64,000 nt of DNA from Seleniivibrio woodruffii (GTDB taxonomy: Bacteria; Chrysiogenota; Deferribacteres; Deferribacterales; Geovibrionaceae). Both the position numbers and the translations under genes were made by a program. Where the stretch lies: the NCBI RefSeq assembly GCF_004339245.1, contig NZ_SMGG01000006.1, forward strand, positions 241,087-305,086, read 5' to 3'. The notes beneath the pieces were generated by a model that saw nothing but the letters and a program-made list of their open reading frames with translations, made no database searches and was not told the DNA's origin. Below are positions 9,401 through 17,939 of this stretch, in pieces (the stretch's first letter is position 1; the number at the start of each line of letters is the position of its first letter).

Positions 9401-9760
9401 GTCTTTGCGAGCGTAGCGAAGCAATCTCACTTTATAATATCAGGATACAGATCAATCCAGTCTTTATTAACTGATTCAACTAAATCTATCTTCTTTTTTC
9501 TGCTCCCGCCTTTAATTTGTTTTTCTCTCACAATGGCGGTTTCAATATCGTTATAACATTCGTAATATACCAGTTTTGTAACATTATATCTGCTGGTAAA
9601 TCCGTCTGTGACTTTATTTTTATGCTCCCAAATTCTTTTTACAATATCTGAAGTAACACCGACATAAAGAACATCATTATTTTTATTTGAAAGGATATAA
9701 ACATAACCTTCTCTCATATTCGCCCCGAGACTGCTTCGTCACTACGTTCCTCGCAGAGAC
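9401..9760. mobile_element. 360-bp element with inverted ends and a GIY-YIG nuclease gene
   Basis: The left end GTCTTTGCGAGCGTAGCGAA (9401-9420, continuing to 9430) and the reverse complement of the right end (9727-9760, starting GTCTCTGCGAGGAACGTAGT) are similar imperfect inverted repeats. The only gene inside, 9427-9717, runs almost end to end, with its stop codon inside the left repeat. The same end sequence flanks non-coding repeats at 18018-18810 and degenerate copies near 63500-63780. I infer an autonomous member of a small mobile repeat family. No target-site duplication is obvious. Confidence 0.6.
9427..9717 (-). CDS. Small GIY-YIG nuclease-family protein
   Basis: A 96-residue single-domain GIY-YIG protein of the UvrC/SLX1-like superfamily. 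The GIY position reads YVYILS and the YIG position LYVGVT. The conserved arginine is in KRIWEHK and the metal-binding glutamate in REKQIKGG. Such small proteins are common and mostly uncharacterised. The stop codon TGA (9427-9429) lies in the terminal inverted repeat of the surrounding element, and the GGGGCG ribosome site is next to the other repeat. The gene is more AT-rich than its neighbours, which fits transfer. Confidence 0.85.
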   Translation of the reverse strand: MREGYVYILSNKNNDVLYVGVTSDIVKRIWEHKNKVTDGFTSRYNVTKLVYYECYNDIETAIVREKQIKGGSRKKKIDLVESVNKDWIDLYPDIIK

Positions 9761-9789
9761 GGTTACCGAATTATAAAGATTTGCTGAAT

Positions 9790-9940
9790 AGATGCAAGCA
9801 GTACAAGGAAGATTCCACATTTGTCGACCAAAATTGAGAAGTGCAAGGCATAGGCTGTGAGACGAGCAAAAGCATACATTAAAGTATGTGTTGCGTGCGA
9901 ACAGACTATAACGATGCAGAGCGATGCACATAAACGATAA
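9790..9940 (-). repeat. Interspersed repeat copy, similar to the one beside the rRNA operon
   Basis: On the minus strand, GAATCTTCCTTGTACTG recurs near 63810 as AAATCTTCCTTGTACTG, and both copies then contain GACGA and a TATAC/GTATG-type small palindrome. The rest has diverged. It fills most of the gap between the GIY-YIG element and the porin terminator; no gene is seen here. Confidence 0.5.
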
Positions 9941-9943
9941 TAC

Positions 9944-9978
9944 TAAAAAAAAAGGCTCGTCGCATTGACGAGCCTTTA
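9944..9978 (-). terminator. Rho-independent terminator of the porin gene
   Basis: On the minus strand, AAAGGCTCGTC / GACGAGCCTTT forms an 11-bp stem with a short AATGC-type loop and is followed by a run of nine T. It lies 23 bases after the porin stop. Confidence 0.92.
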
Positions 9979-10000
9979 TATCTAAATCACCGTAAAGTGA

Positions 10001-11218
10001 TTAGAAGTTAAGAACCAGACCGTGTTTAACGAGCACGATGGGATCGGGGTCAGAAGCGTCAAGGTCAACTTTAGCATAACCGAAGTTTACATAGTATGTA
10101 AGTTCTTTAGTTATAGCGTAAGTTGCTGAAGCATCAAGTTCCCATGCAGAAGCGTCTTCATAAGCGCCGGCATCCCAGTTAGAAGTTACGTAAGCGAGTT
10201 TACCCATAAGGCTGAGTTTGTCGTTTACATCATAAGTAGCGTACAGAGCGTTTGCCCAGAAGCCTGTAAGGTCATCGCCGCCGCCAAGACCCATATCATC
10301 ACCAAGGATGAAAGTTGAGTCGAAGTCGTCATCGAAGTCGAAACCTTTGTTCATGTCTTTGTCAGTTGAACCGTAAGCAGTCAGGAAACCGACAACGCCA
10401 GCACCATAGTTGTAGTTAACGTTAGCGTAGATACCGTACAGATCGAAGTCTTTACGGCCAGTAGCTTCGTCAGCGTAAGAAGTAGTGTTGTACTTGAACT
10501 CTGTTTCAACAGTTACAGCGCCGAATTTACCGCCAGCAGCAAGGTTGAAGTCGATAACTTTAGTGTCAGCGCCTTCATTTGTTTCCTGGTTGATAGTTCC
10601 GTTGCCGTTGATGTCGTAGTCAAGTTTGGGAGCGATCATGATACCGCCGAAAGTGCCTTTGTAGCCGATGGAGTATTTGTCTGCATCGTCATTCTCAGCA
10701 TCTTTAGTAGCGTCGCTGCCTCTTTCGTCTTTCTTCTGAGTCAGAACAGTAAGTTTACCGCCAGCTACGTCGAAAGTAGCTTTAACTCTGTAAGAACCTT
10801 CAGCGTCATCAGCGAAAGCATAACCCCAAGAATCGGAGTTCATCAGACCAGCTTCAACAAGAACGCCACCGAAGTTATGACCAAGCCATGCTCTCTGTAC
10901 AGAGAACTGTGTAGTTCCTGCATAGCCAGAGTCAGAACCGGGATAAACAACTTTGTTGTTGCCATCATGAGTTGCGCCGATAGTGCTGTCAAGCAGTTCA
11001 AGTTTTGTCTTGAAGAAAGTGTCTTTGTCTGTCTGAACGTTCATCCACAGATCAAAGTCGTGCTCATAGTAAGAGTTAGTTGCTACGTCAGAATCAGCAA
11101 GACCGTAGTTTCTCTGATACTTACCGTCAACTTCGTAAGAACCGCTGAATTTAACATCAGCTGCGAAAGCTGTAGCTGCGAAAGCTACCATCATGAGAGC
11201 CACTAAAAGTTTCCTCAT
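10001..11218 (-). CDS. Outer-membrane beta-barrel porin
   Basis: A 405-residue exported protein with a clear signal peptide (MRKLLVALMMVAFAATAFAA) and many alternating beta-strands rich in Tyr, Gly and Asp. It ends with a terminal phenylalanine (LVLNF), the outer-membrane sorting signal. It is a general porin-like or short-chain transport barrel; the substrate is not predictable. The frame is open to 11305, but AGGAGG precedes the ATG at 11218 and the signal peptide starts there. Codon use is narrow, the long leader has its own promoter, and a strong terminator follows. All this fits an abundant single-gene transcript. Confidence 0.88.
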   Translation of the reverse strand: MRKLLVALMMVAFAATAFAADVKFSGSYEVDGKYQRNYGLADSDVATNSYYEHDFDLWMNVQTDKDTFFKTKLELLDSTIGATHDGNNKVVYPGSDSGYAGTTQFSVQRAWLGHNFGGVLVEAGLMNSDSWGYAFADDAEGSYRVKATFDVAGGKLTVLTQKKDERGSDATKDAENDDADKYSIGYKGTFGGIMIAPKLDYDINGNGTINQETNEGADTKVIDFNLAAGGKFGAVTVETEFKYNTTSYADEATGRKDFDLYGIYANVNYNYGAGVVGFLTAYGSTDKDMNKGFDFDDDFDSTFILGDDMGLGGGDDLTGFWANALYATYDVNDKLSLMGKLAYVTSNWDAGAYEDASAWELDASATYAITKELTYYVNFGYAKVDLDASDPDPIVLVKHGLVLNF

Positions 11219-11435
11219 ATCATTTCCTCCTGTAGGTTTTACTTTAAGGTCGTTTGTAACCTTGTTTTGCTTATTTTTAGCCCGCGGGGTTACCGCTACT
11301 ATCATAATCGTTTAGATGCTACCACGCAAATTTCAGCATGTCAACATCAAAACAACTTTTTTTTTACTATTAACAGCACGGACTTATAAAATATCTCGCC
11401 CCAAAACCAGCCCTTTTCAGCGGGCGAATATTTAG

Positions 11436-11466
11436 TTTATACCATTTCCAAAATAACTCAAGTCAA
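11436..11466 (-). promoter_or_regulatory. Candidate promoter of the porin gene
   Basis: On the minus strand, TTGACT (11466-11461) and TGGTATAAA (-10 TATAAA at 11441-11436, with an extended TGn) are 19 bases apart, about 220 bases before the porin start. The rest of 11219-11637 is AT-rich leader and upstream sequence with no gene. Confidence 0.4.
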
Positions 11467-11637
11467 AAAAATGTGCTTTTTTTGTCAGTAACTTCAGAGA
11501 TTATGTGTTTCTGACTGTTAAAATGATTATCGCATGAACTTCCGGCTATGTATCTGTCAAACATCCGTATTGTTCTTAAACAATCGCCTGGGATGCAATA
11601 AACTTTAGATAATTTGAGATTTTGTGAATTAACGGAT

Positions 11638-11685
11638 AAAAAACGGAATGGAAACCCTGCCGGAAATTGAACAGGGTTTCCGTTG
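11638..11685 (-). terminator. Terminator after the FG-GAP protein gene
   Basis: ACGGAAACCCTG and CAGGGTTTCCattCCGT pair around a 12-base loop and are followed by TTTTTT on the minus strand, 9 bases after the stop codon. The plus-strand copy also ends in A/T, so it may work both ways. Confidence 0.85.
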
Positions 11686-11693
11686 AAAAAAGC

Positions 11694-13298
11694 TTATTTT
11701 GTCTCGATATAGATCAGTTCGGATCTGTCGCTGCTGAACATGCCCTCACTGAAGTTACGGAGCATGAAAAGATAAGTTCTGCCGAACTCCTCGTACATGA
11801 AATAGTCAACAATCACAGGCTGGAACACATCGGACGACCACACCTGACGAAGTCTTCTGCTGTCCCATCCGAACACTGTAAAATATGATGAGCCGTATAC
11901 CTTCATCTTGTTGAGCATTTTAAACTTCTCGGAGTTCTTGACAACATAGATGTTGCCGTCTGAGTTTACAAATATTCTGCCCTTAAGATATTTCTTACGC
12001 TTTTCAGTGGTGAAGGGGTCGTCGTTTTCAGTTGTTTTGAACTGCTCAACCTTCTCCTGAGCCATTGTGAAGAAATAGGGGGTCTGGCCGAATTCCTCCA
12101 CAGAGGTATATCTGACAGAATTTCCGTTGTAGACATCTATCTTATAATCATCATTAATATTTAATATTTCGTTTGTTCCGTCGCCGTCAATGTCTGCATA
12201 GCCGAAACCGTATATGTTCACGCCTTTCGCAGATGAAATAACCGATCCTCTTTCATATCTGCCGTCACGGTAGATAAGCTCCTGAACACCTCCGAGGTAT
12301 ACGCCGTCGTTGCCGATCCGCTGAGCGACGATCTTTTTAACGCCTTTAACATAGACCGTACGCAGGATAAAAGGGATGTTTTCAGCTTTTGTCACAAACT
12401 TTTTGCCGTCAAACTCATATGCGCTCGTTTTGACGAAAGAGTCGTTAACTACCGTCACAACAAAAATCTCTTCCGTTCCGTTTCCGTCGAGGTCTGCAAC
12501 CTCAACATGCTGAACATCTTTGAGTTTCAGCCCCAGTGAGCCGGCAGAAGCAAAACCCTTGCCGTCGAAGATATAGAAATCGACCTCTTTCTCTGTTGCA
12601 AGAACGAGATATATTTTATCATCCTTCTTGATGTGTCCCACAGCAATGGACTTATATGCCTTGCCGATGGGCTGTCCGGTGACGATATCCTTGGCTGCGT
12701 TCAGAATCTGTCCTTCCTGAGTGTCCACATCGGAGAAATATCTGGAAAAGATGACAGATTTTGCAACTGTATCCGTAAGGGAATACTGAATGCCGCCTTC
12801 TGCTTTCTGTGTGAAAGCGAGTGCCAGCCTTGCCTTGTCTTTAACGACTATGTTGTTTGCCTTGCCGAGATCCTCACGCAGAAGAACCTCAAGACGCTTG
12901 GGCATTTCGTTCACACTTACAGACACTTCCACAGGAGGGTTAACAAGTGCGAGATCGCCCTTCTGAATGTCTCTCTGCTTGTTGACAAGTGTTCCCGAAG
13001 ATATTTTATCCTGAACGTCGCTTATTTTAAGGTCGCCTATATAAACCTTTTTATTCCCGAGCACTTCGCCTGTGATGGGGTGCTTTATGGCTTCGCTCTC
13101 CCTGTACACTTTGATTACCATACCGGGATAAACGCCCTTGTCCCTGCCGAGGTCGGTGTACACCGTGTCCCCTTCAAGGCTTACGACATAGCCGGAAAGT
13201 TTTCCGAAAACCACGTCTATATCGCTGACAAGTTTCTCAAATCTGGCAAACGCCGCCAAAGGGATCAGCATCACCAGCAAAAATACAAGTTTCTTCAT
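11694..13298 (-). CDS. Exported FG-GAP/VCBS-repeat protein with FlgT-like N-terminal domain
   Basis: 534 residues with a signal peptide (MKKLVFLLVMLIPLAAFA). Residues 30-115 (GYVVSLEGDTVYTDLGRDKG, followed by a GxVxG and IGDL pattern) resemble the C-terminal domain of the flagellar assembly protein FlgT. The middle and C-terminal parts hold FG-GAP-type calcium-binding repeats, VADLDGNGTEEIF and YADIDGDGTNEIL, typical of beta-propellers. It is probably periplasmic or surface-exposed; a flagellar link is only suggested by the first domain. It sits just downstream of hslVU (8-base gap) and has its own terminator. Confidence 0.7.
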   Translation of the reverse strand: MKKLVFLLVMLIPLAAFARFEKLVSDIDVVFGKLSGYVVSLEGDTVYTDLGRDKGVYPGMVIKVYRESEAIKHPITGEVLGNKKVYIGDLKISDVQDKISSGTLVNKQRDIQKGDLALVNPPVEVSVSVNEMPKRLEVLLREDLGKANNIVVKDKARLALAFTQKAEGGIQYSLTDTVAKSVIFSRYFSDVDTQEGQILNAAKDIVTGQPIGKAYKSIAVGHIKKDDKIYLVLATEKEVDFYIFDGKGFASAGSLGLKLKDVQHVEVADLDGNGTEEIFVVTVVNDSFVKTSAYEFDGKKFVTKAENIPFILRTVYVKGVKKIVAQRIGNDGVYLGGVQELIYRDGRYERGSVISSAKGVNIYGFGYADIDGDGTNEILNINDDYKIDVYNGNSVRYTSVEEFGQTPYFFTMAQEKVEQFKTTENDDPFTTEKRKKYLKGRIFVNSDGNIYVVKNSEKFKMLNKMKVYGSSYFTVFGWDSRRLRQVWSSDVFQPVIVDYFMYEEFGRTYLFMLRNFSEGMFSSDRSELIYIETK

Positions 13299-13306
13299 AT
13301 ATACCT

Positions 13307-14626
13307 CTAAAGCACGTATCTGCTTAAATCTCTGTCTTTAACGATAGCCGCCAGATTGGCGTCCACATAGGATCTGTCCACCAGAACCTTTTTCGACTCC
13401 ACTTCCGGAGCTTCATAGGATATCTCCTCCAGAAGCTTTTCCACGATGGTGTGGAGTCTTCTTGCGCCGATGTTCTCCAGCGAGCGGTTAAGCTCGTCCG
13501 CCATTTCGGCTATGCGGTCGATACCGTCGTCGGTGAACTCCAGCTCAACCCCGTCTGCTCCCAGAAGTGCGCTGTACTGCCTTGTGAGGCTATTCTGAGG
13601 CTCTTTCAGAATCCGGATGAAGTCCGCTGCCGTCAGCGGCTCAAGCTCCACCCTGATGGGAAAGCGCCCCTGAAGTTCGGGGATAAGGTCGGTGGGTTTC
13701 GCCGTGTGGAAAGCTCCTGCGGCGATGAAAAGGATATGGTCGGTGCGAACCATGCCGTATTTTGTGTTAACGTTTGAACCCTCAACGATGGGCAGAAGGT
13801 CACGCTGGACACCCTCACGGGAGATGTCGCCGCCCTTTGCTCCGGCGGAACCGGATGCGCATATCTTATCTATCTCGTCCAGAAAGATTATTCCGCTCTG
13901 CTGAACCCTCTGTCTGGCAACGTCCTTAACATCGTCCATATCTATCAGGCGGGCTGACTCCTGCATCTCAAGGATACTTCTGGCCTCGCTTATCTTCATC
14001 TTGCGCTTGCGCTTTTTGGCAGGGAAGATGTTCTTCATCATGTCCGAAAGACCGGATGTCATATCCTCCATGCCGATATTGGTGAACACCTCGACGTTAG
14101 GCCCTGCGTCCTCAACGTCAACCTCTACAATACGCTCCTCTAGCTCGCCGTCACGCAGTTTCGTGCGGAATTTCTCACGGGTTCCCGTCTCCTGCTCGGC
14201 AAAGCCTGTGGTAGGCGGGATGAGCAGGTCGAGCAGACGCTCTTCGGCGTTGGCTCTGGCCTTGTCCATAACGGATGCCTTGCGCTCCTCACGAACCATG
14301 CCCACAGCTATCTCCATCAGGTCCCGAACCATGCTCTCAACATCGCGGCCGACATAGCCGACCTCTGTATATTTGCTGGCTTCGACCTTTATGAAGGGGG
14401 ATTTCGCAAGCTTGGCAAGTCTGCGGGCAACCTCGGTCTTTCCCACTCCGGTGGGGCCGATGAGGATTATGTTTTTGGGTGCTATCTCTTCCTGAATTGC
14501 TTTGGGAAGCTGCATTCTTCTGTATCTGTTTCGGAGGGCAACCGCAACCGCCTTTTTGGCGTTGTGCTGTCCCACCACATATTTATCAAGCTCTTCAACT
14601 ATCTTCTTAGGGGTGTAGTCTTCCAC
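13307..14626 (-). CDS. hslU: HslUV protease ATPase subunit
   Basis: AAA+ unfoldase that feeds substrates to the HslV peptidase. The 439-residue protein has Walker [16 protein letters not shown], Walker B in [11 protein letters not shown], the pore motif [14 protein letters not shown] and the C-terminal ISYEAPE sensor-2 region; it ends DRDLSRYVL, the tail that docks into HslV. The start is GTG, overlapping the hslV stop by one base (TAGTG). The I-domain is present in full. Confidence 0.97.
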   Translation of the reverse strand: MEDYTPKKIVEELDKYVVGQHNAKKAVAVALRNRYRRMQLPKAIQEEIAPKNIILIGPTGVGKTEVARRLAKLAKSPFIKVEASKYTEVGYVGRDVESMVRDLMEIAVGMVREERKASVMDKARANAEERLLDLLIPPTTGFAEQETGTREKFRTKLRDGELEERIVEVDVEDAGPNVEVFTNIGMEDMTSGLSDMMKNIFPAKKRKRKMKISEARSILEMQESARLIDMDDVKDVARQRVQQSGIIFLDEIDKICASGSAGAKGGDISREGVQRDLLPIVEGSNVNTKYGMVRTDHILFIAAGAFHTAKPTDLIPELQGRFPIRVELEPLTAADFIRILKEPQNSLTRQYSALLGADGVELEFTDDGIDRIAEMADELNRSLENIGARRLHTIVEKLLEEISYEAPEVESKKVLVDRSYVDANLAAIVKDRDLSRYVL

Positions 14627-15156
14627 TATATCTCCTCAATGGTAAGGCTGTCGTTTGTGTATATGCAGATATCCGCAGCTATACGCAGTGATTTTTCGAC
14701 AATCTCCGCTGCGGAAAGTTCGGTATTTTCGCTGAGCGCTATGGCTGAGGCCTGAGCATAGGGGCCGCCGGAGCCGATGGCCGCAACGCCTTTCTGGGGT
14801 TCCACAACGTCCCCGTTTCCTGTGATGATATAAAGCTCTTTGCCGTCGGCAACAACCATCATGGCCTCAAGTCTGCGCAGATATCTGTCCGTGCGCCAGT
14901 CCTTCGCCAGTTCAACAGCCGCCCTAAGGAGCTGTCCGCCGTGCTGTTCCAGCTTCGCCTCAAACCTTTCCATAAGGGTGAAGGCATCCGCAGTTGAACC
15001 TGCGAATCCGCAGAGAACTTTGTTGTTATAGACCTTTCTGACCTTTTTGGCGTTGTGCTTAAGCACCGTGTGTCCGAAAGTAACCTGTCCGTCCGCACCA
15101 ATGGCGGTCTTTCCGTCTTTTTTTACCGCTACAACGGTTGTTCCTCTTATTTCCAT
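14626..15156 (-). CDS. hslV: ATP-dependent protease peptidase subunit HslV
   Basis: Proteasome-like threonine peptidase, partner of HslU. The 176-residue precursor begins [20 protein letters not shown]; removal of a five-residue propeptide would expose the catalytic threonine of [26 protein letters not shown] and [12 protein letters not shown] are family signatures. The ATG at 15156 is divergent from the acyltransferase gene with an 85-base gap. No CIRCE-type heat-shock operator is visible in that gap. Confidence 0.97.
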   Translation of the reverse strand: MEIRGTTVVAVKKDGKTAIGADGQVTFGHTVLKHNAKKVRKVYNNKVLCGFAGSTADAFTLMERFEAKLEQHGGQLLRAAVELAKDWRTDRYLRRLEAMMVVADGKELYIITGNGDVVEPQKGVAAIGSGGPYAQASAIALSENTELSAAEIVEKSLRIAADICIYTNDSLTIEEI

Positions 15157-15241
15157 AACGGGTTTTTACCATTTACCAAAGAACGGGCGCAACAGAAAAA
15201 TTATGTTTGCATCGCCGCATGCATTAATATATTGTTCGGAT

Positions 15242-15874
15242 ATGATAAAAATGGCGCTTATCAAATTCGTAATAAAGCTGTATCTGTTCACCTTCCGCTA
15301 CAGACTGAAAGGCTATGAACAGTTCAACGAACTGGCATCTCAGAAGAAGCGCATCGTCTTTTTGCTGTGGCACAACCAGCTCATGGGAATTGTGGGCTTC
15401 CGCAACAAAAACCACAGGTTTGTCACCATGATATCACGAAGCAAGGACGGCGACATGTTCACCCCTATCGTTGAATCCATGGGCAACAACAAGGTTGTGC
15501 GTGCATCATCGTCCAGAGGGGCGGCGGCGGGCACACTGGAGATGCTGGAGTTCATGAACAGCGGCTGGCACGGAGCCATGGCGGCGGACGGCCCCAAAGG
15601 CCCCAAATATCAGGTGAAGTCCGGCGGTCTCTATCTGGCCAAAAAAGCCGACTGCATCCTTGTTCCCCTTCTGATGGACTGCACAAGGTTCTGGCGCACC
15701 CGCAGCTGGGATAATTTTATCATACCCAAGCCTTTTTCAAAGATAACCATGGTCTTCGGTGAACCGATATACGTCTCCGGCTCTCTTGACAAAGAGACCA
15801 TGGCGGCGGAACTGGCCGATGTGCAGAATAAAATGATGGAATCCACAAGTGCTAATTGTAAAAATATTTTATAA
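15242..15874 (+). CDS. DUF374 lysophospholipid acyltransferase-family protein
   Basis: About 210 residues of the DUF374 branch of the acyltransferase superfamily, often found with Kdo and lipid A genes. The catalytic HN pair is in LWHNQLMG, and the AADGPKGPKYQVKSGGLYLA block is characteristic. An N-terminal hydrophobic stretch may attach it to the membrane. ATG codons at 15242 and 15251 are both possible; no strong ribosome site separates them. It overlaps waaA by 26 bases, so its job is probably in lipid A or inner-core assembly. Confidence 0.8.
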   Translation: MIKMALIKFVIKLYLFTFRYRLKGYEQFNELASQKKRIVFLLWHNQLMGIVGFRNKNHRFVTMISRSKDGDMFTPIVESMGNNKVVRASSSRGAAAGTLEMLEFMNSGWHGAMAADGPKGPKYQVKSGGLYLAKKADCILVPLLMDCTRFWRTRSWDNFIIPKPFSKITMVFGEPIYVSGSLDKETMAAELADVQNKMMESTSANCKNIL

Positions 15875-17072
15875 CCTTTTATTGTTCATCCTTATCCCCT
15901 TTCTGATGCCTATAGGCTATCTTGTCGCCCTGAAACGCAAAGAGGACGGGGATTTCTTCGAACGTCTGGGATTCGTACAGTTTCCTGAGCCGCCGGAAAA
16001 GAGCATCTGGTTCCACTGCGCCAGCGTGGGCGAGGTGAGAAGCCTTCACCTCATCACAGATATGATGCAGGCGGAGTTTCCGGACACAAAAATAATCGTA
16101 AGCACCACAACCGCCACTGGCAAGGCCGAGGCACTGCGCCTGATAAAGCCCTTTCATGCGTTCCTGCTGCCCCTTGAGAACTCTCTGGCAACGGCGCACA
16201 TAATCCACTACATGAACGTTAAGGCACTGATAATCATAGACACCGAGCTGTGGCACAACCTGATAACCTCCGCCGCTAAGCACACAAAGCTATATATGCT
16301 CAACGGCAGGATGTCCGACAGGAGCGTTAAAAGCTATGTAAAATTCCGCTTCCTGTTCGCCCCCCTTCTCAGTAAGTTTGAGACCATCTACACCAAAAGC
16401 GAAGAGGATTCCGAAAGATTCGCATCCGTAACAGGTTCAAGAAGCAACATAAGAACACTGGGCAACATAAAGTTTCAGATACGCAAACCTAAGCCCGAAC
16501 CGAAAGAATACGCTTATCTGGCAGGCACTAAGATCTTCGCCGCCGCCAGCACCCACAAAGGCGAAGAGGAGATCATCCTCGATGCCTTTAAAAACAGCGG
16601 ATATGAAGGTAAACTGGTAATAGCACCCCGCCATATGAACAGGGTTGACGAGGTTTATCTGCTGGCCGCCAGAAAGGGCTTTTCGGTGAGCACCCTTTCA
16701 AATCCCAATCCGTCCACACAGGTCGTGGTATCCGACAAATTCGGCACACTGGACGAACTATACACCATGTCGGACAGGATATTCGTCGGCGGTTCGCTGA
16801 ACGGAACGGGCGGGCACAATATCTATGAGGCCATCATGTTTGAAAAGCAGGTCTGCGTGGGTACGAACATGGCAAATTTCAGGGAGATATCCGAATCGGC
16901 GGAAAGGTTCGGGGCGGCAGTGACAGTGCGCAATGCGGACGAACTGGCGCAGTATCTTACTGACAAACTGCCGGAAGCCGATTTCACCGGTTTTTTTGCC
17001 GAAATGGACGCACAGCAGAAATGCATTCTCACAGAGATCAGACAGGTTATAAGAAATGTATCTGATTGTTAG
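15849..17072 (+). CDS. waaA: 3-deoxy-D-manno-octulosonic acid (Kdo) transferase
   Basis: Adds Kdo from CMP-Kdo to lipid IVA at the inner membrane. The 407-residue protein has an N-terminal membrane anchor (FYNLLLFILIPFLMPIGYLV), the GT30 signature WFHCASVGEVRS with the catalytic glutamate, VSTTTATGKAEA and the C-terminal GGSLNGTGGHNIYEA nucleotide-sugar site. The start codon is GTG inside the preceding gene. It overlaps the next acyltransferase gene by 17 bases, so the three genes form one operon. Confidence 0.96.
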   Translation: MLIVKIFYNLLLFILIPFLMPIGYLVALKRKEDGDFFERLGFVQFPEPPEKSIWFHCASVGEVRSLHLITDMMQAEFPDTKIIVSTTTATGKAEALRLIKPFHAFLLPLENSLATAHIIHYMNVKALIIIDTELWHNLITSAAKHTKLYMLNGRMSDRSVKSYVKFRFLFAPLLSKFETIYTKSEEDSERFASVTGSRSNIRTLGNIKFQIRKPKPEPKEYAYLAGTKIFAAASTHKGEEEIILDAFKNSGYEGKLVIAPRHMNRVDEVYLLAARKGFSVSTLSNPNPSTQVVVSDKFGTLDELYTMSDRIFVGGSLNGTGGHNIYEAIMFEKQVCVGTNMANFREISESAERFGAAVTVRNADELAQYLTDKLPEADFTGFFAEMDAQQKCILTEIRQVIRNVSDC

Positions 17073-17931
17073 AGCACTGTATGCAATTTCGGGATTGTTC
17101 TCATTTCAGACCCTGCGCCGCACGGGAATGGTTCTGGGTACTCTCTATTACCACGCAAGCCCGTCAAGAAGGCGTGTGGCGGAGAAAAACGCTGAACTGA
17201 TAGGCGTTTCAGACCCGAAATCCGTTGCGAAAAACTCATTCAGACACAGCTTTGCAACCTTTGCCGAAGCCCTTTACAGCCACAGGCTGGACAGGGAATT
17301 TGCGAAAAACATCGAAATTGAAAATCTGGCGGGCGATTCCCTGAGCGATGCGAAAGGGGATTTCCTGATAACCGCACACATTGGATGCTGGGAACTGGCC
17401 GCAGTTGCCTTCACGGAGATTTTTGACAGAAAGGTTGCCGTTATCGGCCGCAAGATGAAGGATGCGAAGGTGAACGAATTTCTGGTGGCTCAGAGGGAGA
17501 CCGACAAGGTTCTCCACATAAGCCACAGAAGCGTTGCGGAAAAAGTGCCGGAGTGTCTGGACAGCGGTATCAGCGTCGGCGCACTGCTCGACCATTCTGC
17601 TGTGCAGAAGGACAGCATTTTTGTCCCGTTCTTCGGACATAATACCACCTTCATAAAAGGAATACCCATGCTGACGGTACGCAAAGAGGTTCGGATCATC
17701 CCCGCTTTTCTGATACGCACCGAAAAAACCTATAAACTGGTGGTCTATCCGGCCATCGAACCCGATAAATCCCTTAAACCCAAAGAGCGGATATACGACA
17801 TCGCCCGCAGGGTCAACGTGGTTTACGAGGACATCATCCGCAGATATCCCGACCAGTGGTATCTGCTCCACAAAAGATTCAAAAAGATAATGCACCCGGA
17901 CGGCACAGTCACAGATACTTTTTACAAATAG
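17056..17931 (+). CDS. LpxL/LpxM-type lipid A late acyltransferase
   Basis: Membrane-anchored acyltransferase (291 residues) that adds a secondary acyl chain to Kdo-lipid A. The catalytic HX4E motif is in TAHIGCWELAAVAF near residue 108, and the D-H pair near LLDHSAVQKDSIFVPFFG fits the family. The gene follows waaA with an overlap, matching the usual order of Kdo addition followed by late acylation. LpxL and LpxM cannot be told apart from sequence alone. A repeat cluster begins immediately after its stop. Confidence 0.88.
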   Translation: MYLIVRALYAISGLFSFQTLRRTGMVLGTLYYHASPSRRRVAEKNAELIGVSDPKSVAKNSFRHSFATFAEALYSHRLDREFAKNIEIENLAGDSLSDAKGDFLITAHIGCWELAAVAFTEIFDRKVAVIGRKMKDAKVNEFLVAQRETDKVLHISHRSVAEKVPECLDSGISVGALLDHSAVQKDSIFVPFFGHNTTFIKGIPMLTVRKEVRIIPAFLIRTEKTYKLVVYPAIEPDKSLKPKERIYDIARRVNVVYEDIIRRYPDQWYLLHKRFKKIMHPDGTVTDTFYK

Positions 17932-17939
17932 GCGGTGGA

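Noticed and set aside
9683..9931. Short open frame on minus strand in the repeat
   Set aside because: Composed of repeat sequence, Cys/Leu-rich with no ribosome site.
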